In this document: piece by piece, positions 34,201-44,355 of the stretch
Layout: each line of letters starts with the position of its first letter
How positions within the stretch are numbered: position 1 is the stretch's first letter
NCBI RefSeq assembly: GCF_014839805.1
Contig: NC_051119.1
Coordinates: forward strand, 1,738,743-1,802,742
Length of the DNA: 64,000 nt
Direction: 5' to 3'
Origin: Manduca sexta
Lineage: Eukaryota > Arthropoda > Insecta > Lepidoptera > Sphingidae
Notes under the pieces: model-generated
Told to the model about the DNA's origin: nothing
Seen by the model: only the letters and a program-made list of their open reading frames with translations
Database searches by the model: none
Position numbers and translations under genes: made by a program

Positions 34201-37200
34201 TTTTAGTGTCCACACCATGTCGTAGTCAGAGTGCGATATTTATGAGACTTTCCCGCCCTCACACCCACCACTACAACTCCTGTAAGCCATCAGCAGTGGC
34301 ACGCATGACACCGTGAAGCTCGGCGAGTCTCAGGGAACACTAATATGACATTATCCCGCAACGAAATGAATGAAATAGAAAGATAGGGAGGAGTTGTAAA
34401 TGTTAATTGTCCACTCCCCCCTATAGCAAAGCGTGTGCGATAAGGACAGAATGATGATGCTGAAAAGAGCAAACATATAACAGCATTTGATAGACGATCT
34501 GCGTCTAAGCTGTGAAAGTGATGCCACTCTGCTGTACGTATATAATTTTTTCACTACGGTTAACAGGACTTTGGCTATGACCCTCTGAGTCTGTGGCGGC
34601 CCGTCGTAGAGCCAGACTTCGGCCAGGAGCGGTTTCTGCCGCTCGAACCCATGGAGGCCATCAGGCAGGGGAAGATGCACGCGGTTCCTTATATCATCAG
34701 CATGACTAAGGATGAGTTCTTTTGGAAGGCGTTCAGTAAGTATATCCGTGTCGTATATTGGTATAGATCAGTATTTCCCAAAGTGGGGCCCACGCTGCTC
34801 AGGAGGGTAATTTGATAGTTAAGAGGGGCAATTTAAACAGAATTTTCAGTTTTTCATTATATGTTTTAAAATTTTATTATAAGAAAACTTATCATTTATT
34901 ATAAGAAAACAAAACAATGGACAATGCCCAAAACCAGGCTATCTTTGCGTCAGTCATGCGTCTTAACCAAATATCCACGAAAAATCATCATTTGAATTAT
35001 TACTTCATTTGTATTTATTTCAGTCATAAGCGAATGGGGGTTTAAAAGATATGAAAAAAAAGTTGTTTAATTGTTGCAAATGAAACACCAGATAATTTAC
35101 TGCCATTATGGCGAATTGATACCAATTCATAAGAAATTCCTTTTTAAATGGAATAAAAAAGTAAATATTAGGTACAATAAATATGCCCGTACTTGAATCT
35201 ATAATATATGTATTAAATATATTATTCATCTCAAATATATTGTTACCAAATAATATATTTTGCTTAATAATTATGACCAAATTCCAAATAGCTAGTAAAA
35301 AAGAGAAAATATTAATTGTTCCAAAAACAAACAAATAGTGGCTTGTATTTGCATTGACAGAAATACAATGGTTAGCTAAAACATGTCTGGACTTTAATTT
35401 TTAATTAATGAATATATGGGTACAGATTTTTATTACACTGGCAACTGAAATTAATGACATTTTGACACTTCAGGTTTGTTTGAATGTTAAATCATTAAAA
35501 TATTTTAATATATTTTATCTTACTCAACATCGGAGTGTTTTTCTTATGTATTTTAATGTTGAGTCGAAAAATCCTCTGTTAAAAAACAACGTGTATAGTG
35601 TGCGTTTGGAACTTTGAGACGGAAGGCTTTAGTAAGAAACACAATGTCGTCTAAAGCCTAGACCCAGGACAGTTAATCGAGACGGCATATCCCGGCGGTG
35701 TATTGACTGCACCTTTGCGGCGCCACAGCAACGACAAGTATATTTCTTGGACGAGCTGTCTAGTTTGTAAGTTATGTAGATTATTATTAACATACCCACA
35801 ATGTGGGAAATATTTTGCCAAAGTTAAAGAAAACAGTTTAACAATAATAATAATCTGAACATGTTTACTCAACTTCTACATTATATTTTAGGTTTCAAGA
35901 CTGGAATGAGTTTATGCTGCCTGCTGGAAATCAGCTAATAGAGAGGATCACAGACAACAACATGACATGACCCGACCAGCGCTGCAAGAAGTCATTCACT
36001 CCCTTCAGGAGTATACATAAATGTGCTGCAGCTACATCAAATTCTTGTTTTTAATTTAGGATGCCAAGAATATATACTTCTATTAAAAATATACATCTAT
36101 ATAAAAATATGCATCGGATTTCGTATTTCTGGTTTTATTTTTCTTTCCTATGATAATTAACTATTAGCCTAATCAGGATGTGAAGTGAGTTCCTGATGAG
36201 TTGCCTGGGATCGGAATCCTCCAAATAGGGTTGGCGTCAGGCATATGGCCGGTCATAAAAACTAAGCTGAATCTATTCTACAATATGTGTTGACGCCATA
36301 TTGGAGTAAGATAATGGTAGGTGGAAATAAAGATTAGCTAATCCATGTAATAGAATAAGTCGTAAGTCAGAAAAACATATACACAAAAGGTCAGGTAAAA
36401 TATGTATGCTCCGTGAAAAAAATAATATTCCGCCATACTATGTTAGAAGTTTTATTGGAGTTTCGTTTTATCAAATATGTTAGTACCTATCAGTTTCTTA
36501 TGGGGGCAATTAAAGCTAGGTGAAAAGACCGTCCACTAATCGCTTATAGCAATAACAAGTAGGTACTGCAATATTGAACTTAATCAGGCACGTAGGTACT
36601 TTGTACCTTACATTATTGCAGTCCATAATAATAATAATAATAATATCAGCCCTGTATTATATACTTGCCCACTGCTGAGCACGGGCCTCCTCTACTACTG
36701 AGAGGGATTAGACCTTAGTCCACCACGCTGGCCTAGTGCGGATTGGTAGACTTCACACACCTTCGAAATTCCTATAGAGAACTTCTCAGTTGTGCAGGTT
36801 TCCTCACGATGTTTTCCTTCACCGTTAAAGCGAACGATAAATTCACAAAGAATACACACATGATTTTTTTAGAAAAGTCAGAGGTGTGTGCCCTTGGGAT
36901 TTGAACCTGCGGACATTCGTCTCGGCAGTCCGTTCTACACCCAACTAGGCTATCGCCGCTATATTGCAGTCCATACTTAACCTCAAAATAACCGGGCTAT
37001 AAAAATTCTGATTACTCCAAACTCCCATCGAATATCTAATTGTTTTCCATTTGTATAAAAATTAGGATATATTCCCTATAGTTATGTGAAGGTTTTGTAC
37101 AGACGCAAGCGTAGCCCAACTCTCATACTAAAATGGGCATTCTCCTTTTAAAGGTTAAAAATTATGTTATGTTTTTCAGTTGGGAATCCATGTCATTCAA

Positions 37201-37356
37201 CACTTTTTAATTGAAACTCATGGGTGTTATTAATAATAATAAACGTAAATATTCCAGCTATACTCCGCAACAACACGCTACTACAGACCATGGACACGGA
37301 ATGGGACCGGATCGCGCCCATCTCATTCATCCTGCCCAAAGACAACTCCACAGCCA
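22265..37356 (+). CDS. Type-B carboxylesterase CCE-B, N-terminal two-thirds (3' end in the gap)
   Basis: Eight exons join in phase: 22265-22328, 22470-22609, 27729-27868, 33190-33332, 33585-33770, 33879-34069, 34567-34735 and 37258-37356 (cut by N). This gives about 377 residues of an expected 550. The N-terminus is a signal peptide ([17 protein letters not shown]), so the enzyme is probably secreted. Family motifs in order are [26 protein letters not shown], an oxyanion loop with HPGGF where HGGGF is usual, NNGYKDQ, AFGGDP, and the nucleophile elbow GCSAG with Ser at about residue 208. The third catalytic residue (His) lies in the missing part. CCE-A upstream is a paralogue with homologous exons, so this is a tandem esterase cluster. 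Intron 2 holds a LINE, intron 3 a Mutator-like element and a SINE, and intron 7 a recent SINE. Confidence 0.92.
23393..24100 (+). CDS. LINE ORF1 protein (coiled-coil RNA-binding type), 235 residues
   Basis: Residues 1-75 are heptad-rich and charged ([18 protein letters not shown], then [20 protein letters not shown]), consistent with a coiled coil used for trimerisation. Residues 80-170 ([30 protein letters not shown]) resemble the RRM-like and C-terminal domains of L1-type ORF1 proteins. Known proteins of this kind bind the element's RNA. Start ATG 23393 follows a purine-poor leader. It is followed by a gap of about 190 bases before ORF2. Confidence 0.8.
   Translation: MDEVLSALQAIKKELDEQRLEIRETGKNVTERVTHNMSRMFEEKFLVWEEKHEKLKETVENQERRIYFLEKQARKTNMVFFGIEESEISYDNLEKNIINWIEQYFSIQLSYSDIQEVKRVGKKGERPRPIVVTFSTLGIKLKILKQKGALKDTQCYVKEDYPKYVLEKRKELQEQLQLEREKGNTAVIKYDKLIVLSKNINKRKLLISPENVAVPNLERNTQTNKRIKYKNQMLR
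24291..27176 (+). pseudogene. LINE ORF2: AP-type endonuclease and reverse transcriptase, two frameshifts
   Basis: The endonuclease domain comes first, with [22 protein letters not shown] and SDHRLI. The reverse transcriptase follows, with [43 protein letters not shown] (about residue 674) and the catalytic FADD (about residue 716). The frame stops at 26753 after a one-base loss in an A-run near 26720. It resumes at 26738-27127 in another frame with the maturase-like [10 protein letters not shown] and [16 protein letters not shown] second one-base loss in an A-run near 27110 hides the true C-terminus at about 27176. Both breaks are in A homopolymers, so sequencing error is possible. The leftmost open codon is GTG; the true start is uncertain. 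Confidence 0.88.
27417..27535 (+). repeat. Dispersed 'CCCGACGTTTCGAAGACTGCAG' repeat
   Basis: AAATAAAACTATTTACGG, CTCCCGACGTTTCGAAGACT and CTTCATGGTCACGGGGCGGA are repeated at 40555-40655. The element lies just before exon 3 of CCE-B. Class unknown. Confidence 0.65.
28110..28345 (-). mobile_element. Degenerate (TG)n-family SINE in intron 3 of CCE-B
   Basis: The core ACTCCGGTCTGATACTGAGA, then AAAAACTTAATATTACTTTGCCC and a decayed B-box, aligns by eye with the SINE at 193-400. Confidence 0.6.
29170..29747 (-). pseudogene. Broken Mutator-like transposase
   Basis: On the minus strand the fragments are, in order: a Cys-rich module ([14 protein letters not shown]), [40 protein letters not shown] and [12 protein letters not shown]. 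This order resembles the arthropod 'Mutator-like transposase domain' family, in which a D-x-x-W motif and a GYKTGK motif occur close together. There is at least one frameshift (near 29590) and an in-frame stop (near 29413). A short ORF start ([12 protein letters not shown]) near 31873 could be the original N-terminus, cut off by the nested palindrome. Confidence 0.65.
30719..31660. repeat. 1-kb imperfect palindrome nested in the Mutator-like element
   Basis: The left arm 30719-30972 and right arm 31417-31660 are inverted copies. Both contain CCATTGAAATGTTAC, TCAATAGAAGCTTAA, ATATCTCGGAAACTAT and GCAAATTGTTTTGCCT in complementary orientation. The 440-bp spacer is AT-rich. It could be a foldback-type transposon or two copies of one repeat inserted head to head. 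Transcribed through as intron RNA it would form a long hairpin. Confidence 0.85.
32831..33159 (-). mobile_element. tRNA-derived SINE, (ATT)n-tailed family, in intron 3 of CCE-B
   Basis: On the minus strand it starts with a tRNA-like head AGCGGCGATAGCCTAATTGG (A-box) followed by a B-box, then a body shared with 36628-36960, and ends in an ATT-rich tail. TTTATAATA flanks both ends (about 32829 and 33159), a possible target duplication. It ends only 30 bases before CCE-B exon 4. Confidence 0.82.
34235..34440. repeat. Dispersed 200-bp repeat in intron 6 of CCE-B
   Basis: This is a third member of the family at 11540-11745 and 53120-53315, in the same orientation, diverged by substitutions and a short insertion (ACACCGTGAAGCTCGGCG). 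Confidence 0.7.
34769..36060. mobile_element. Possible hAT-derived stretch in intron 7 of CCE-B
   Basis: CAGTATTTCCCAAAGTGGGG at 34769 resembles hAT terminal sequences. About 1.1 kb downstream (35893-35970) a short open segment reads [19 protein letters not shown] then a stop, which could be a decayed transposase tail. I did not find the opposite terminal repeat. Otherwise the stretch is AT-rich with no coding signal. Confidence 0.3.
36628..36960 (-). mobile_element. tRNA-derived SINE, (ATT)n tail, recent insertion in intron 7 of CCE-B
   Basis: On the minus strand: AGCGGCGATAGCCTAGTTGG (A-box), GGTTCAAATCC (B-box), a 200-bp body and a clean (ATT)n tail. A perfect 13-bp target duplication, ATTGCAGTCCATA, flanks it at 36615-36627 and 36963-36975. 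It is the cleanest SINE in the window and therefore probably the youngest. Confidence 0.92.
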
Positions 37357-37856
37357 NNNNNNNNNNNNNNNNNNNNNNNNNNNNNNNNNNNNNNNNNNNN
37401 NNNNNNNNNNNNNNNNNNNNNNNNNNNNNNNNNNNNNNNNNNNNNNNNNNNNNNNNNNNNNNNNNNNNNNNNNNNNNNNNNNNNNNNNNNNNNNNNNNNN
37501 NNNNNNNNNNNNNNNNNNNNNNNNNNNNNNNNNNNNNNNNNNNNNNNNNNNNNNNNNNNNNNNNNNNNNNNNNNNNNNNNNNNNNNNNNNNNNNNNNNNN
37601 NNNNNNNNNNNNNNNNNNNNNNNNNNNNNNNNNNNNNNNNNNNNNNNNNNNNNNNNNNNNNNNNNNNNNNNNNNNNNNNNNNNNNNNNNNNNNNNNNNNN
37701 NNNNNNNNNNNNNNNNNNNNNNNNNNNNNNNNNNNNNNNNNNNNNNNNNNNNNNNNNNNNNNNNNNNNNNNNNNNNNNNNNNNNNNNNNNNNNNNNNNNN
37801 NNNNNNNNNNNNNNNNNNNNNNNNNNNNNNNNNNNNNNNNNNNNNNNNNNNNNNNN
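37357..37856. other. Assembly gap, exactly 500 N
   Basis: A placeholder gap that cuts exon 8 of CCE-B, so the final esterase exons (with the catalytic His) are missing or lie in unassembled sequence. Confidence 0.99.
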
Positions 37857-38085
37857 TGTGTAGTCAGTGTAGTGTTTTGGATTGAAGGACGTTGTAGCCA
37901 GTGTAACTAACGGACATAATGTGACTTAACATCTCACGTCTCAGGATGGCGAGCGCAGTAGAATACCAAACAATACTTTGTAATTCACGGTGTTGGATAG
38001 TGTTTCTTCTGTCTATGGGCGGTCGTATCGCTTACCATTAGGCGAACGGCAAGCTCGTCTTGTAATTAAAAGCAATAAAAAAAAA
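37857..38085 (+). repeat. Dispersed 300-bp repeat, truncated by the gap
   Basis: Matches the 3' two-thirds of 20305-20625 (CACGTCTCAGGATGGCGAGC, CGGTCGTATCGCTTACCAT, A-rich end). A high-copy repeat at the gap edge may explain why assembly failed here. Confidence 0.75.
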
Positions 38086-41000
38086 CATTCTAAAATGGCG
38101 TGTAGTGTGGTGCCTACTGAGGACTTTGTGCGATAACACTAATGAAGTATCGATGTGTGTGCTGCCGAATACCGTTTATCGTTATAAAGGTAAGATATCA
38201 TACATAACTGTAGTTCGCTTCACTGACATTCTCACCTCGTGGGGCTAATGTAGATTTTACTCATGTAACAAAGTGCCAAGTACCTACTGTTTATACTGAA
38301 TACAAAGAGAGCTCGATAATGAAATCTGACTATAGCTGTTCCGAGATAAAAATTGTATGTAAGTCCAATATATATAATTAATGTGTGTCACAAATATCTA
38401 AATCCAATAATTGACTGTACCAGGATAAAACCGGCAGTTTGAAACAAGTTCTTGCAATGCAATGGACTCACTCGCCCTCAATAACCTGTTCGGCTGATGA
38501 CAATGCACCCCAATACATTATTTGTATAATACGTACTTACAATATTGTATTTATCTTCATTTTTTATAAATTTAACATGGTTTTATTTTTGGTTTCCGTA
38601 CTCAAATGATCCAGGTCAAACTTGATTGTTATGCTTACGATGTTTTTGTATGTATGAAATTAATTTGGACAATCTAAGCAGTGTTGGATTGGCAATAGGG
38701 TTTATAGGAAGTGGCCTAGGAACGGAAGATTTTGAAATAGCGAAGGCACAAATAACGCGAACTATTTGAAAATTGGATGCGGACATTTTATATACAGAAA
38801 GAAAATCATTTATTGGCCACAGATTTGGTGGTAAATATAATTTACAATAAATTAAACTTCTTATGAGTTAGGGTAAAATAATAAAAAAACAAATAAAACG
38901 AAAATACAATTTTATATAATTTCATAGTTAGGTGAGCACCTAGAGACATGAGTAATTAGATATTCACCCAGTACGTAGTATATCTCACCCGAGGACTTTT
39001 TTCACAATTTGCTCTCTCACTATATCAAATGGTGAGACATGAATGTACTCACGAGTAGAAGGTGTGGATTACAGAATTAAATATTTTTTACATTTCGGAA
39101 AAATGAATTAGTGACGTTAAGAAAATCTAGTAGTACGTGATTTAAATATATTACAAAACCGGTTCAGACACGTTTGCAGTGTAAAAGCCGATTGTCACGT
39201 GCTCAGTGGATAAACCAGTACATTGTAGTTTGTTGCGACATACTCTGGGCGATGCCCGCAATCTCGGAACTAAGCTTGCGCTGTAAAGGCTACCTTTAAA
39301 GGGCTCTCTTTTTGATCCTTAATCATTGTAGTATTAAGCAACTTTTTCCTGCAGCCGAGATTTTTAAAAGCCTTATCGATTTATATGTGCAGATTTGAAA
39401 ATAAACCAAATATCTTTTAAAATATTTTTACACGGATTCGGTGCCTCCACTGCACCTGATGGAAAGCGGAGTGAAGTCCAGATAGAATGTCAACTGAATA
39501 AAGATAGTCATCCCTCGCCAGTCAACATAATTATATCGGCTTCTTTGGCACCGAATTTACACAGCCTGATTTCGGAATGTGACATTTACATAGGAGAAAA
39601 CAATACTTAATAAAAAAGAAAAAAATACTACGGAACCCTCGACTCACACTCGTTCCAACTTTTTAAGGCGATAAACCTGCCCCATAACCATTACATCGCG
39701 CAAAATAAAGGATAATGAATATTGGCATGCCCCGGTATTTGATTGATTCTAATTATATTAGTGGGAAATCTTAAACACCATCCGTACCTCAATTATATGC
39801 AAACGGATTTCCCAACGTGCAGAGCATCGGGAGTGTTCGATATATTTATTTAGCTTATAGACGGTTTAAAACAACAGTGTTCGTTGGCGTGCCCAGGGAA
39901 GGGACAGGAGAGGGCAATTACGCCATTTAGGATTCACCATTAATACACATTTCTGTATAAGTATTTGTGTGTTGAGTTATTGGGACAACCTATATGAGAG
40001 AGTTACACTTTAACTGTCCTTCGCCTTCTCCCCGGATCTAAATTTGAGATTTCCCTCGCTGAGAAGAAAGCTGATTACGCCTAACTTAACATTACTATTT
40101 TTAAATTAAGTTTATTAACTCGCTTAATCATTTTGTTGGTGTCCTTACCTGGAAAAACAAAAGGAAAAAAAATCCACTACAATATTGCCGCTGCAAGCTG
40201 AATCCTACCAGTTTAAACCAGATAAAGTAATCAATAAACAAATCATTTTGGCGGGATTTTACTATGTATGTAGGGATGAGGGGCAAATAAAAGAAGGAAT
40301 CCTATTCAAAATCTTTAATTTTGACCAATTAATTTTAATTACAAGGTTGCGGCACGCCCGAGCGTCGTCCGTAGCCGCCATTGCTCGCGAGAGAGAGAAA
40401 GCACTATCACCTTCCTCTCATGCACCGAAAATCGGATATGCGTATAAAATCATTTTATTAAAATACGATCAGATATTATTCCCCATATGTATAGGTATGT
40501 ATAGTCGTTAGTACTATCCAGCTATAGTGAGTTTTTATGTTTACGCGATTAGAGATTGAAATAAAACTATTTAAGGTTTTATCACGGCTATTTATATTAT
40601 CATTTTCTCCCGACGTTTCGAAGACTGCAGCCTTCATGGTTACGGGGCGGACACATAAAATAAATAGACATTTTGCCATCTGCTACAACGTGTCTATTTC
40701 TCACATTTGTACAGCTGGTGTCGCCAATATTATATATGCAATGTTGTGTTCCGGACATCGAAGGACATCGCGGCTAAGGTACTAGGCATTATAATTTATG
40801 CGACATCTGTGTCTCAAGATCACTGGCACAGTTCATCACACAGTTGTGGACGTTAGATAAACACGGCAAAACCCCGGACATTTGGGTCAAACATGGATTA
40901 TTACCCGGACACCTCAGCAAAAATTTTTACCAGAAAAATAAAAACATCGTTATAATTTTGTATTCATTTATACATGCGGCTTATTATGAATGAATTTTTA

Positions 41001-41494
41001 ACTAAGATTTATTTCCCTTTATCGCTTATCTATAAAAAAATGGATTTCCCTGAGAAAAAATTGTCCACCCTCTCACTTTTAAAAACCTCTGCCGTACGGC
41101 GGCCCCGGCGCCCAAAACAGGACAAATCCGGGGAATTCCGGACGGATGGCAGCCCTAATCACATGCAATACTAAATATACTTTGTAGTTCAGAGCATGTT
41201 GCTATTATTTGTACCTTCCCATCTCGTTATTAAGATGCAAAAATGCAGTTTTGTATTCTAAGAAAGGTTAGCATATTGATGCAACCATGCAGTCGCGTTG
41301 GTAGACAAGCTGCTATATAACTAAGATCATGCCACAGGATCATTTCCTTATAGATACAAGTGCGCAAAAGCAATCAGTATTAGCAGCAAATCCAACGCTA
41401 TCTCGACGCATTCCATCTTGCAACTGTAGCGCTCACATTGATTTCTGTGTCGAAGTTGCGTTGCGACGGCTGCGCGTTTTTATCGCGTCCACAG
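38086..41494. other. Gene-free stretch with scattered repeats
   Basis: I see no exon with supporting splice sites. It contains an inverted AACAGGC/GTGGAGGC-type repeat fragment at 39425-39570 and the CCCGACGTTTCGAAG repeat at 40555-40655. The ORFs in it (for example 40185-40511) lack codon or motif support. Confidence 0.55.
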
Positions 41495-41848
41495 CTAGGG
41501 TTGCCAACCGTACTATACTTAATATATAGTATTGTACTTTATTTTGAGTTTGCGTACTATATACTGTTAAAGGAATATAAGTATAGTACGTAAAATACTA
41601 TATTTTCAACACCTTAATCTAATAAACAAATCCTTTAAAAGTATATGTACACTAATTTCTATTAACTTGAGTGATGGGACACCGTGTATGTGAACTTTTA
41701 TAAAAATAAATCAGTAACAAATACATATATAATTGTTATATTTATTGCTTTTTCATAAAATACTATATTTTTTTTGAAGTGTGCTATATTTTTTATACCT
41801 TATTTTGGAAAATACTTTATTTCACCGAAGAATTATTGGCAACCCTAG
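41495..41848. mobile_element. 354-bp MITE with CTAGGGTTGCCAAC ends
   Basis: The left end CTAGGGTTGCCAAC and right end ATTGGCAACCCTAG are inverted. CCACAG flanks both sides (41489-41494 and 41849-41854). The interior has recurring ATACTATA motifs and no coding capacity. A 6-bp flanking repeat does not fit the common superfamilies neatly, so I leave the class open. Confidence 0.75.
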
Positions 41849-42272
41849 CCACAGCCTCTCGAATTCCTGTAAGTCGTATTATCGGATGTAAACCTAACCT
41901 TTATTTGAGATTTGATATTATTTTTATCAGCTTCGTCGATATCATCATCATTAGCCACATAAAGTCCACTGCTGAACATAGACCTCTCCCAAAGATTGCC
42001 AGACGGACCTGTCGAAAGTGGCGTGTATCCAGAGTGTTCCTACGAACTTTTTTCCTTTGCGATATAGATCTTTACATAATCAGACCACAACAATAAATGT
42101 TTGCCAAACCTCGCAGTAACAGTAGCGTGAACCCGTTTGAAACTAGTCCGCTGCAGTATTGAGGTCGGCATGCAGTAATCTAATTAACCCATGGTTCAAG
42201 TGTAACGGGTAACTGACTACAAGGACATCATACGTGACATACTCATATAACAAGCAAAATTTTTAAATCTAA

Positions 42273-42410
42273 TCTACTATTACAAAAAGCTGAAGAGTTT
42301 GTTTGATCGCGCTAATGTCAGGAACTACTGGGCCGAATTGAAAAATATTTCAGTGTTGGATAACTCATTTATCGAGGAAGGCTATAGGCTATATATTATC
42401 ATCATAAAAG
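42273..42410 (+). mobile_element. 5'-end fragment of the same Helitron family
   Basis: Starts TCTACTATTAC then AAAAAGCTGAAGAGTTTGTT, GCGCTAATGTCAGGAACTAC and AAGGCTATAGGCTATATAT. This is the 5' end (complement) of the element at 728-2021, in the opposite orientation, followed by about one minisatellite-type unit. The 3' end is missing. Confidence 0.75.
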
Positions 42411-42919
42411 AAAATCTATTTGTATGCTTTTGTACTGAAATGTTGAACTAAAATGTTATTTCACTAACATACAACTGTATTTATATAACTGAGTGACGAG
42501 ACGAGCAAGCAACTTGTCCGATGAGCGACAGGATCGTCAATAAACAGAACAAATACTTAACAAACTTTCATTGACGCAGCGCGCGATGACTGCATTGTCT
42601 TCCACTGCGTTTTTTCTATTGATTTTACAACGTTTCTTACTATATTTCACTATTTATTAATAAGTTAACTAATAATTATAATATCTTATATGTTTCCACA
42701 ATTTAAGACACAAGCCCAATTCATTATGATCGCTACAATAACCTTCGAACCAAAACAACTATGTATTCTGCCACTTGAAAGTAGTACTTACCCAAAAGGA
42801 CTCTAGAATACGACAAACGGAAAATCTAGTAGTAAAAGGGCTAACTATTTTTCAAAGTAGCTTGTAAATTATTTAAATTAAAATCATTAAATCCTTTTTT
42901 TTTATTTTAAATACACACA

Positions 42920-43140
42920 CACACACACATACACAACATCACGCATTTCGCCAAGTGTGTTTCGTCCCATGATGTGATAGGGGGCAAGCCTCTCGCCATA
43001 TCAGGCACAAATTCTAGACTTCGGGCTGATACTGAGCAAAAAAACCCAAATATCTCTTTGCCCGACCCGGGATTCGAACCCAGGATCTCAGCGCTGTCAT
43101 ACCGCGCATGCAGTACACCTGCCACCGGGGCAGTCTTAAA
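42920..43140 (-). mobile_element. tRNA-derived SINE, (TG)n family, block copy 2
   Basis: Allelic or duplicate counterpart of 193-400, with the same B-box (about 43070-43081) and a few substitutions. The dinucleotide tail is shorter than in copy 1. Confidence 0.75.
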
Positions 43141-44355
43141 CACATATGTAGGTTAATGTACATTTTAATTACCATTACTCTTAAACGAAGCTCTAAAGAC
43201 ACTTTAGCAGTGTCCTAGCGGTACCTTCATGAACTGTAACGGTAAAAGTAACGGCTTAAGTAGAAGGTATTTTAATCAAACCTAAACCCTTGTTGCTTAA
43301 GTAAAAGCCAAGTTGCCACAACAGAAAATATCAGAATTTATTACACAAACTGACTAACTGTTAATTAATAAAATGACCGGAAATGAAAAAAAATGTCTGT
43401 TAATTTACACTTTAATCGAAATGTTACATTTCAATGTGTTTGAAATTAAAATATCATAGGATATATTTTATTTTGACTCATTTTGTTCTCGGAAAAGATA
43501 AAAATTTTGTAAGCAATGATTCAAATTCATTTAGAATTCATTGCTCGTTCGCGTTTTATATTTGTAGAATGTGATATTTTACTATAGAATTAAGTCGCGA
43601 GTTAGTTGTTTACATAACTATAAGGAAGAAGTTATTGTTAAATTATAGTTCACTTGTTAGGTATTATAGTTTATTTGCTAGCGGATTCACCGAAGTGATA
43701 TCTATTTTCGGAATAAAGTGTGAAGTTTTTGACATAAAAACGAATCCAAATTATTAAATGTAATGAATTCTTAAAAGCAGTCAATATCATCGGACATATG
43801 GTATATTATTACAAAATGTTTTATATGTTACAAAGAGTATAAGGAAAACCAATTTTATACGACATCGGCTATTTTGATATATATGTCGTGTTATAAATCT
43901 TCTCGCCTATCAAATAATCGCGTTGATCCGTTACCACGCGCAAGCAGGATAAACGGCAAAGAAACTCAAACACGTTAATCACTTATAAAAATTTGTCATA
44001 CAAAAGTACAAGGAAAAAAAATTATTACTTAATAATTTCCAGAAAAAAATCAGACTTAATTCTACTCAAAAATATATAAAAACTAGGCATTGTGTCCTGA
44101 GATACCAGTGACAGATAGCTTGTTATGAGTGTTAGGTATTAAAGAAGAATGTTAAAGTAACATATCGCATGATAAAGAACTTAATGCGTTATACGCAAAA
44201 GCAGTTAATTCTGCATTTACTTGTAACAAACATCCAAATACATATTTGCAAAATCTTTCTTATTTACAATATTAGTAAGATAAAATGTGAAGTAAGATAA
44301 TCTGGAAACATGAAGTAATTTTTATGTATTTTGTATGTTCGTTAATTCAAGCGTG

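Noticed and set aside
35881..35970. [15 protein letters not shown] segment as an additional CCE-B exon
   Set aside because: It follows an AG but ends in a stop, does not resemble the esterase family, and exon 7 joins in phase to 37258 without it.
37211..37910. Two plus-strand open frames of about 225 codons
   Set aside because: They cross the second N gap. Only the first 99 bases from 37258 are real, as CCE-B exon 8, and only in one frame.
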